The notes beneath the pieces were generated by a model, which saw only the letters and a program-made list of their open reading frames with translations, made no database searches and was not told the origin of the DNA. From NCBI GenBank assembly GCA_946811185.2, contig OX328108.1, positions 37,508,493 through 37,572,492 of the forward strand: a stretch of 64,000 nucleotides of DNA. The letters are read 5' to 3'. A program made the translations under genes and the position numbers. This document shows positions 1 through 8,556 of this stretch, one piece after another (position 1 is the first letter of the stretch; every line of letters begins with the position of its first letter). The stretch comes from Hippopus hippopus. Taxonomy: Eukaryota > Mollusca > Bivalvia > Cardiida > Cardiidae.

Positions 1-467
1 CAGGCCTCTATTAAATTATCCAATCACAGAAGCTTTTAGAAAATCAAAATGGCGTCCAATCAGCCAATCAAATCTCATCCCTCTCTTCAAATTATCCAAT
101 CAGAAAAGCTTTGAGAAATTCAATATTGCGCCCAATCAGCCAATCAAATTGCAGACACACCCACAGAATCATTAAATCAGAAAGCTTTGAGCCATTTGAA
201 ATGGCGCCCGAAAATATCGATAGAAAACAGTGAACAAGAATCGGCATAAAAGTGGATTTTAAGTCTTCTTTGAAGGCTGTTATGCAGTCCTTGGCAAACT
301 GCCAGGCATGCAACCTCCACACATGCCAGATTTCACTGAAAATGGGCGAAAATTTAAGAAAACAGGGTGACAGAAGACCTTGTTTTGGTGCCTTCTAGCA
401 CCTTGCAAGAGTGACTTCCCCTAATCTCTTGATTCGATTTGCTTTTCTAATTCAGGCCAACTGCCAT
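1..467 (+). repeat. Spacer B1 (5'-truncated by window edge)
   Basis: Right part of a B spacer. It starts inside the last standard 75-bp CCAAT unit and keeps the two divergent CCAAT units, the GCCATTTGAAATGGC palindrome, TATCGATA, CATAAAAG and the right flank. It shares private changes with B2: ATTAAATCAG where most copies read ATCCAATCAG, which destroys one CCAAT, and GCAACCTCC where most read GCACCCTCC. B1 and B2 are therefore recent copies of each other. Confidence 0.93.
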
Positions 468-3266
468 ACTGTACATTGATACTTTAAATATGCTAAGATG
501 ATCAATGTACAGTGTAGAAACCCCAGAAAAGAAGAAAATAATGTCACAAGTGGCCAAAAAAGATTGTAAACTCTTTCAGTAGCAACTGATTTCTATTGCA
601 TAAATCAAACAAAGGGAACTAAATTTTATTATTATTTTTTTTAATCTCTTTTTACCGTAACAAGAATCCCAGTTACGTTAATCACTGTCTCATACGTGCC
701 AGTTACGCACCCGCGAAAACACGAAAAATCGACTTACGGCACATTCCATAGCAGACGACACCTCTTGCTTAAGTCAAATATAGGGAATTTTTTTTGTTCT
801 TTTTTATCTTACTAGGGCCATTTTATTGGCATTGATACTTTGAATATGCTCAGATGATCAATTTACAGTGTAGAATCCCCAGAAAATAATGTCACAAGTG
901 GCTGAAAAAGACTGAAAACTCTTTCAGTAGCAACTGATTTCTATTGCATAAATCAAACAAAGGGAACTAAATTTTATTTTTCTTTTTTTTAATCTCTTTT
1001 TACCGTAACAAGAAACCCAGTTACGTTGACTACCGTCTCATACGTGCCAGTTACGCACCCGCGAAAACACGAAAAATCGACTTACGGCACATTCCATAGC
1101 AGACGACACCTCTTGCTTAAGTCAAATATAGGGAATTTTTTTTGTTCTTTTTTATCTTACTAGGGCCATTTTATTGGCATTGATACTTTGAATATGCTCA
1201 GATGATCAATGTACAGTGTAGAAACCCCAGAAGATAATGTCACAAGTGGCTAAAAAAGACTGAAAACTCTTTCAGTAGCAACTGATTTCTATTGCATAAA
1301 TCAAACAAAGGGAACTAAATTTTATTATTTGTTTTAATCTCTTTTTACCGTAACAAGAAACCCAGTTACGTTGACTACCGTCTCATACGTGCCAGTTATG
1401 CGCCCGCGAAAACATGAAAAATCGACTTACGGCACATTCCATAGCAGACGACACCTCTTGTTTAAATCAAATATAGGGAATTTTTTTTGTTCTTTTTTAT
1501 CTTACTAGGGCCATTGAAATGGCATTGATAGTTTGAATATGCTCAGATGATCAATGTACAGTGTAGAAACCCCAGAAGATAATGTCACAAGTGCCTAAAA
1601 AAGACTGAAAACTCTTTCAGTAGCAACTGATTTCTATTGCATAAATCAAACAAAGGGAACTAAAATTTTTTATAATTATTTTTTTTAATCTCTTTTTATA
1701 CTGTGACAAGAAACCCAGTTACGTTGACTACCGTCTCATACGTGCCAGTTACGCACCCGCGAAAACACGAAACATCGACTTACGGCACATTCCATAGCAG
1801 ACGACACCTCTTGCTTAAGTCAAATATAGGGAATTTTGTTTGTTCTTTTTTATCTTACTAGGGCCATTTTATTGGCATTGATACTTTGAATATGCTCAGA
1901 TGATCAATGTACAGTGTAGAAACCCCAGAAGATAATGTCACAAGTGGCTGAAAAAGATTGAAAACTCTTTCAGTAGCAACTGATTTCTATTGCATAAATC
2001 AAACAAAGGGAACTAAATTTTTACTTTTTTTGTAATCTCTTTTTACCGTAACAAGAAAGCCAGTTACGTTGACTACTCTCTCATACGTGCCAGTTACGCA
2101 CCCGCGAAAACACGAAAAATCGACTTATGGCACATTCCATAGCAGATGACACATCTTGCTTAAGTCAAATATAGGGATTTTTGTTTCTTCTTTTTTATCT
2201 TACTAGGGCCATTTTATTGGCATTGATACTTTGAATATGCTCAGATGATCAATGTACAGTGTAGAAACCCCAGAAAATAAGAAAATAATGTCACAAGTGG
2301 CTGAAAAAGACTGAAAACTCTTTCAGTAGCAACTGATTTCTATTGCATAAATCAAACAAAGTAAACTAAATTTTCATTATTATTTTTTTTTTAATCTCTT
2401 TTTATCGTAACAAGAAACCCAGTTACGTTGACTACCGTCTCATATGTGCCAGTTACGCACCCGCGAAAACACGAAAAATCGACTTACGGCACATTCCATA
2501 GCAGACGACACCTCTTGCTTAAGTCAAATATAGGGAATTTTTTTTGTTCTTTTTTTATCTTACTAGGGCCATTTTATTGGCATTGATACTTTGAATATGC
2601 TCAGATGATCAATGTACAGTGTAGAAACCCCAGAAAATAATGTCACAAGTGGCTAAAAAAGACTGAAAACTCTTTCAGTAGCAACTGATTTCTATTGCAT
2701 AAATCAAACAAAGGGAACTAAATTTTATTATTTTTTTAATCTCTTTTTACCGTAACAAGAAACCCAGTTACGTTGACTACCGTCTCATACGTGCCAGTTA
2801 TGCGCCCGCGAAAACATGAAAAATCGACTTACGGCACATTCCATAGCAGACGACACCTCTTGCTTAAATCAAATATAGGGAATTTTTTTTGTTCTTTTTT
2901 ATCTTACTAGGGCCATTTTATTGGCATTGATACTTTGAATATGCTCAGATGATCAATGTACAGTGCAGAAACCCCAGAAGATAATGTCACAAGTAGCTAA
3001 AAAAGACTGAAAACTCTTTCAGTAGCAACTGATTTCTATTGCATAAATCAAACAAAGGGAACTAAATTTTTATTATTTTTCTTTTAATCTCTTTTTATAC
3101 CGTGACAAGAAATCCAGTTGCGTTGACTACCGTCCCATACGTGCCAGTTATGCGCCCGCGAAAACATGAAAAATCGACTTACGGCACATTCCATAGCAGA
3201 CGACACCTGTTGCCTAAGTCAAATATAGGGACATTTTTTTTTTCGTTTTCTCTTACTAGGGCCATT
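468..3266 (+). repeat. Monomer array A1, 8 monomers of ~348 bp
   Basis: Eight head-to-tail monomers. The first has a class I head (GAAAAGAAGAAAATAATG). The second carries the CAATTTACAG variant seen at position two of most class I arrays. A GCCATTGAAATGGC-type monomer boundary lies near 1,510, unusually far from the array end. The last monomer has the terminal signature: AAATCCAGTTGCG, TTATGCGCCCGCG and CCTGTTGCCTAAG. The first ~1.2 kb of the window repeats at 3,870. No gene is visible. Confidence 0.95.
831..1178 (+). repeat. Representative 348-bp monomer (second of A1)
   Basis: Used here to define the monomer. It runs from ATTGATACTTTG to the base before the next ATTGATACTTTG. Two diverged halves are visible: AGCAACTG at 929 and the matching AGCAGACG at 1,098 (169 bp apart), then AGCAACTG of the next monomer at 1,277 (179 bp). 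Each half has the same order: AGCA tag, TTGC(A/T)TAA, a short AAATATAGGG or AAACAAAGGG motif, a T-rich tract, then (C/T)TTAC or CCGTAAC. The region 1,003-1,110 holds about eleven CpGs; the first half holds essentially none. Confidence 0.9.
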
Positions 3267-3650
3267 GAATTGGTTACGATGACTATCGCACCCATACGTG
3301 ACAGTTACGTGCTGTGCATAAAATCATAAAATCAACTAGGACACTTTCGGAGGCAACTGATACCTGTTGCACAAATCAAAGAAAGGTAAACCAAATTCGT
3401 TTTCTTACCAAGGTCATGAAAAACATTGAACCAATTTTGGTGACCGTGTGAGTCATAAGTCGATTTTATGTTTAACCGCTGCGCAAAAACATTGATTCAG
3501 AAGCAACGGGTTGCTGTTGCATAAACTTTTTCCAATAAGAAATCTTGTTCTTGTTTGAAGAATTTAGAAATAGGCCAATGAAATACAATAAGATGTAAGA
3601 ATGACTAATGATAAAAATAGGTAAAATAGATAAAATGGCAAAGTTAGGGA
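3195..3650 (+). repeat. Degenerate half-monomers at the left edge of B2
   Basis: The monomer pattern continues past the array edge in decayed form. The half-unit tag recurs as AGCAGACG at 3,195, GGCAACTG at 3,352 and AGCAACGG at 3,502, spaced 150-156 bp rather than 169-179. Each tag is followed by a TTGC(A/C) motif and a T-rich stretch. GTTACGATGACTATCGCAC aligns with the monomer GTTACGTTGACTACCGTCT. The left part of B is thus an older, diverged branch of the same satellite rather than foreign sequence. All B copies have this layout. Confidence 0.75.
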
Positions 3651-3703
3651 TTCAACCTTTGATCATCAGGACCCAAAAAAGGTCTTGGTGCAGGGGTCAA
3701 ACC
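3636..3703 (+). promoter_or_regulatory. A-box/B-box-like pair (Pol III-like), tentative
   Basis: TGGCAAAGTTAGG resembles the internal A box of tRNA genes (TGGCNNAGTNNGG). GGTCAAACC at 3,695 differs from the B-box core GWTCRANNC at one position and is flanked by a possible AGGG/CCCT stem. Spacing is about 58 bp. There is no acceptor-stem partner, so this is not a tRNA gene. It could be a worn tRNA-derived SINE head or chance. The same pair recurs in the other complete B copies. Confidence 0.25.
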
Positions 3704-3774
3704 CTCTTTGCGATTGAATAGGCTCAAATGACCCGAAGATTTAACATAGATATACAGATATTTCCCCCCCCCTT

Positions 3775-4076
3775 CCAATCTGCCAATCAAATCTCAGGCC
3801 TCTATTAAATTATCCAATCACAGAAGCTTTTAGAAAATCAAAATGGCGTCCAATCTGCCAATCAAATCTCAGGCCTCTATTAAATTATCCAATCACAGAA
3901 GCTTTTAGAAAATCAAAATGGCGTCCAATCAGCCAATCAAATCTCATCCCTCTCTTCAAATTATCCAATCAGAAAAGCTTTGAGAAATTCAATATTGCGC
4001 CCAATCAGCCAATCAAATTGCAGACACACCCACAGAATCATTAAATCAGAAAGCTTTGAGCCATTTGAAATGGCGC
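3775..4076 (+). promoter_or_regulatory. CCAAT/AAAATGGCG tandem array in B2 (representative)
   Basis: Four tandem units of 75, 75, 76 and about 76 bp. The standard unit holds three CCAAT pentamers (CCAATCTGCCAATC and TATCCAATCACAG) and ends in AAAATGGCGTC. The last two units are diverged but keep CCAATCAGCCAATCAAAT. The CCAATCAG form matches the NF-Y consensus, and AAAATGGCG resembles the YY1 core (established motif knowledge). TATCGATA and CATAAAAG follow within about 45 bp. A promoter role is inference; no transcript evidence is visible. Confidence 0.5.
4060..4074. other. 15-bp palindrome GCCATTTGAAATGGC
   Basis: Perfect inverted repeat with 7-bp arms and a one-base centre, placing CCAT cores on both strands at the right edge of the CCAAT array. 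It is followed directly by GCGCCCGAAAA, which is loosely E2F-like. It is repeated in the B copies at the same relative position. Confidence 0.7.
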
Positions 4077-4083
4077 CCGAAAA

Positions 4084-4091
4084 TATCGATA
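4084..4091. promoter_or_regulatory. TATCGATA octamer (DRE-like)
   Basis: An exact 8-bp palindrome within AAAATATCGATAGAAAA, found in every B copy. In Drosophila this octamer is the DREF site, and its CGATA halves are bound by BEAF-32. The host here is unknown, so the equivalence is only suggestive. Confidence 0.4.
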
Positions 4092-4336
4092 GAAAACAGT
4101 GAACAAGAATCGGCATAAAAGTGGATTTTAAGTCTTCTTTGAAGGCTGTTATGCAGTCCTTGGCAAACTGCCAGGCATGCAACCTCCACACATGCCAGAT
4201 TTCACTGAAAATGGGCGAAAATTTAAGAAAACAGGGTGACAGAAGACCTTGTTTTGGTGCCTTCTAGCACCTTGCAAGAGTGACTTCCCCTAATCTCTTG
4301 ATTCGATTTGCTTTTCTAATTCAGGCCAACTGCCAT

Positions 4337-4382
4337 ACTGTACATTGATACTTTAAATATGCTAAGATGATCAATGTACAGT
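4337..4382. other. 13-bp inverted repeat at the B/array junction
   Basis: The arms ACTGTACATTGAT and ATCAATGTACAGT are exact reverse complements separated by 20 bp. The left arm is junction-specific. The right arm belongs to the monomer and recurs about every 348 bp throughout the arrays. The equivalent hairpin is at 468-513 and at the start of every array. Confidence 0.85.
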
Positions 4383-7300
4383 GTAGAAACCCCAGAAAAG
4401 AAGAAAATAATGTCACAAGTGGCCAAAAAAGATTGTAAACTCTTTCAGTAGCAACTGATTTCTATTGCATAAATCAAACAAAGGGAACTAAATTTTATTA
4501 TTATTTTTTTTAATCTCTTTTTACCGTAACAAGAATCCCAGTTACGTTAATCACTGTCTCATACGTGCCAGTTACGCACCCGCGAAAACACGAAAAATCG
4601 ACTTACGGCACATTCCATAGCAGACGACACCTGTTGCTTAAGTCAAATATAGGGAATTTTTTTTGTTCTTTTTTATCTTACTAGGGCCATTTTATTGGCA
4701 TTGATACTTTGAATATGCTCAGATGATCAATTTACAGTGTAGAATCCCCAGAAAATAATGTCACAAGTGGCTGAAAAAGACTGAAAACTCTTTCAGTAGC
4801 AACTGATTTCTATTGCATAAATCAAACAAAGGGAACTAAATTTTATTTTTCTTTTTTTTAATCTCTTTTTACCGTAACAAGAAACCCAGTTACGTTGACT
4901 ACCGTCTCATACGTGCCAGTTACGCACCCGCGAAAACACGAAAAATCGACTTACGGCACATTCCATAGCAGACGACACCTCTTGCTTAAGTCAAATATAG
5001 GGAATTTTTTTTGTTTTTTTTTATCTTACTAGGGCCATTTTATTGGCATTGATACTTTGAATATGCTCAGATGATCAATGTACAGTGTAAAAACCCCAGA
5101 AGATAATGTCACAAGTGCCTAAAAAAGACTGAAAACTCTTTCAGTAGCAAATGATTTCTATTGCATAAATCAAACAAAGGGAACTAAATTTTTATTATTT
5201 TTTTTTTCATCTCTTTTTATACCGTGACAAGAAACCCAGTTACGTTGACTACTGTCTCATACGTGCCAGTTACGCACCCGCGAAAACACGAAAAATCGAC
5301 TTACGGCACATTCCATAGCAGACGACACCTCTTGCTTAAGTCAAATATAGGGAATTTTTTTTGTTCTTTTTTATCTTACTAGGGCCATTTTATTGGCATT
5401 GATACTTTGAATATGCTCAGATGATCAATGTACAGTGTAGAAACCCCAGAAGATAATGTCACAAGTGGCTGAAAAAGATTGAAAACTCTTTCAGTAGCAA
5501 CTGATTTCTATTGCATAAATCAAACAAAGGGAACTAAATTTTTACTTTTTTTGTAATCTCTTTTTACCGTAACAAGAAACCCAGTTACGTTGACTACTCT
5601 CTCATACGTGCCAGTTACGCACCCGCGACAACACGAAAAATCGACTTACTGCACATTCCATAGCAGACGACACCTCTTGCTTATGTCAAATATAGGGATT
5701 TTTGTTTCTTCTTTTTTTATCTTACTAGGGCCATTTTATTGGCATTGATACTTTGAATATGCTCAGATGATCAATGTACAGTGTAGAAACCCCAGAAAAT
5801 AAGAAAATAATGTCACAAGTGGCTGAAAAAGATTGAAAACTCTTTCAGTAGCAACTGATTTCTATTGCATAAATCAAACAAAGGGAACTAAATTTTATTA
5901 TTATTTTTTTTAATCTCTTTTTACCGTAACAAGAAACCCAGTTACGTTGACTACTGTCTCATACGTGCCAGTTACGCACCCGCGAAAACACGAAAAATCG
6001 ACTTACGGCACATTCCATAGCAGACGACACCTCTTGCTTAAGTCAAATATAGGGAATTTTTTTTGTTCTTTTTTATCTTACTAGGGCCATTTTATTGGCA
6101 TTGATACTTTGAATATGCTCAGATGATCAATGTACAGTGTAGAAACCCCAGAAGATAATGTCACAAGTGGCTGAAAAAGATTGAAAACTCTTTCAGTAGC
6201 AACTGATTTCTATTGCATAAATCAAACAAAGGGAACTAAATTTTTACTTTTTTTGTAATCTCTTTTTACCGTAACAAGAAACCCAGTTACGTTGACTACT
6301 CTCTCATACGTGCCAGTTACGCACCCGCGAAAACACGAAAAATCGACTTACGGCACATTCCATAGCAGACGACACCTCTTGCTTAAGTCAAATATAGGGA
6401 ATTTTTTTTGTTCTTTTTTATCTTACTAGGGCCATTTTATTGGCATTGATACTTTGAATATGCTCAGATGATCAATGTACAGTGTAGAAACCCCAGAAGA
6501 TAATGTCACAAGTGGCTGAAAAAGATTGAAAACTCTTTCAGTAGCAACTGATTTCTATTGCATAAATCAAACAAAGGGAACTAAATTTTTTACTTTTTTA
6601 GTTATCTCTTTTTACCGTAACAAGAAACCCAGTTACGTTGACTACTCTCTCATACGTGCCAGTTACGCACCCGCGAAAACACGAAAAATCGACTTACGGC
6701 ACATTCCATAGCAGACGACACCTCTTGCTTAAGTCAAATATAGGGATTTTTGTTTCTTCTTTTTTATCGTACTAGGGCCATTTTATTGGCATTGATACTT
6801 TGAATATGCTCAGATGATCAATGTACAGTGTAGAAACCCCAGAAAAGAAGAAAATAATGTCACAAGTGGCTGAAAAATACTGAAAACTCTTTCAGTAGCA
6901 ACTGATTTCTATTGCATAAATCAAACAAAGGGAACTAAATTTTTATTATTATTTTTTTTTTTAATCTCTTTTTACCGTAACAAGAAACCCAGTTACGTTG
7001 ACTACTGTCTCATACGTGCCAGTTACGCACCCGCGAAAACACGAAAAATCGACTTACGGCACATTCCATAGCAGACGACACCTCTTGCTTAAGTCAAATA
7101 TAGGGAATTTTTTTTGTTCTTTTTTATCTTACTAGGGCCATTTTATTGGCATTGATACTTTGAATATGCTCAGATGATCAATGTACAGTGTAGAAACCCC
7201 AGAAGAAAATGTCACAAGTGGCTAAAAAAGACTGAAAACTCTTTCAGTAGCAACTGATTTCTATTGCATAAATCAAACAAAGGGAACTAAATTTTATTAT

Positions 7301-7487
7301 TTTTTTAATCTCTTTTTACCGTAACAAGAAACCCAGTTACGTTGACTACCGTCTCATACGTGCCAGTTATGCGCCCGCGAAAACATGAAAAATCGACTTA
7401 CGGCACATTCCATAGCAGACGACACCTGTTGCCTAAGTCAAATATAGAGAAATTTTTTTTTTTTCATTTTCTCTTACTAGGGCCATT
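4337..7487 (+). repeat. Monomer array A2, 9 monomers
   Basis: The first two monomers copy those of A1. The third has private changes (GTAAAAACC, GTAGCAAATG). A monomer near 5,590-5,700 carries a rare set (GCGACAACACG, TTACTGCAC, CTTATGTC) that recurs at 9,498. From about 5,255 rightwards the array is part of the 3,873-bp tandem duplication. The last monomer has the terminal signature, with ATATAGAGAAA in place of ATATAGGGAAA, shared only with A3. Confidence 0.95.
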
Positions 7488-8556
7488 GAATTGGTTACGA
7501 TGACTATCGCACCCATACGTGACCATTACGTGCTGTGCATAAAATCATAAAATCAACTAGGACACTTTCGGAGGCAACTGATACCTGTTGCACAAATCAA
7601 AGAAAGGTAAACCAAATTCGTTTTCTTACCAAGGTCATGAAAAACATTGAACCAATTTTGGTGACCGTGTGAGTCATAAGTCGATTTTATGTTTAACCGC
7701 TGCGCAAAAACATTGATTCAGAAGCAACGGGTTGCTGTTGCATAAACTTTTTCCAATAAGAAATCTTGTTCTTGTTTGAAGAATTTAGAAATAGGCCAAT
7801 GAAATACAATAAGATGTAAGAATGACTAATAATAAAAATAGGTAAAATAGATAAAATGGCAAAGTTAGGGATTCAACCTTTGACCATCAGGACCCAAAAA
7901 AGGTCTTGGTGCAGGGGTCAAACCCTCTGTGCGATTTAATAGGCTCAAATGACCCGAAGATTTAACATAGATATACAGAGATTTCCCCCCCCTTCCAATC
8001 TGCCAATCAAATCTCAGGCCTCTATTAAATTATCCAATCACAGAAGCTTTTAGAAAATCAAAATGGCGTCCAATCTGCCAATCAAATCTCAGGCCTCTAT
8101 TAAATTATCCAATCACAGAAGCTTTTAGAAAATCAAAATGGCGTCCAATCAGCCAATCAAATCTCATCCCTCTCTTCAAATTACCCAATCAGAAAAGCTT
8201 TGAGAAATTCAATATTGCGCCCAATCAGCCAATCAAATTGCAGACACACCCACAGAATCATCCAATCAGAAAGCTTTGAGCCATTTGAAATGGCGCCCGA
8301 AAATATCGATAGAAAACAGTGAACAAGAATCGGCATAAAAGTGGATTTTAAGTCTTCTTTGAAGGCTGTTATGCAGTCCTTGGCAAACTACCAGGCATGC
8401 ACCCTCCACACATGCCAGATTTCACTGAAAATGGGCGAAAATTTAAGAAAACAGGGTGACAGAAGACCTTGTTTTGGTGCCTTCTAGCACCTTGCAAGAG
8501 TGACTTCCCCTGATCTCTTGATTCGATTTGCTTTTCTAATTCAGGCCAACTGCCAT
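7488..8556 (+). repeat. Spacer B3
   Basis: Complete spacer with eight C and a four-unit CCAAT array from 7,995. Private changes shared with B4: TTACCCAATC for TTATCCAATC, GACCATTACG, CTCTGTGCGATTTAATAGG, and CAAACTACCAGG for CAAACTGCCAGG. The last change puts a stop in the minus-strand 76-codon frame that most copies keep open. Confidence 0.93.

Larger units (their letters stand above)
3267..4336 (+). repeat. Spacer B2, first complete copy (1,070 bp)
   Basis: Reference copy for the spacer. Order: degenerate half-monomers to about 3,650; A/B-box-like motifs at 3,636 and 3,695; a run of nine C ending near 3,772; CCAAT units starting at 3,775, 3,850, 3,925 and 4,001 (75, 75, 76 and ~76 bp); palindrome 4,060-4,074; TATCGATA 4,084-4,091; CATAAAAG 4,114-4,121; then about 215 bp with several short inverted repeats, for example GGTGC-CTTCTA-GCACC. 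It shares ATTAAATCAG and GCAACCTCC with B1 only. Confidence 0.93.

Noticed and set aside
1050..1080. CENP-B-box-like CCCGCGAAAACACGAA in each monomer
   Set aside because: On the reverse strand the box needs seven bases between CCCG and CGAA, with T at a fixed position. Here there are eight and the T is missing. Resemblance only.
3102..3329. Small plus-strand open frames of 61-96 codons in many monomers
   Set aside because: They come from the CpG-rich half of the monomer, change start and end with single T-tract indels, and have no consistent frame among homologous monomers.
3690..3703. tRNA gene at the B-box-like motif
   Set aside because: No acceptor-stem pairing, T-stem only four pairs, six-base loop, no anticodon arm of normal geometry.
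3650..3735. Nuclear-receptor-like half sites (TTTGACC, GGGGTCA, TGACCC) in B
   Set aside because: Short motifs with no consistent spacing apart from one weak DR1-like match on the reverse strand; expected by chance at this length.
4310..4326. 3' splice-acceptor-like TTTTCTAATTCAGG near the end of B
   Set aside because: The pyrimidine tract plus CAG is plausible, but there is no donor site, reading frame or downstream exon; the sequence continues into the satellite monomer.
3267..4336. B as a classical transposon insertion
   Set aside because: No terminal inverted repeats spanning B and no target-site duplication could be identified, and the left side grades into degenerate satellite. A composite origin is possible but not supported as a simple insertion.
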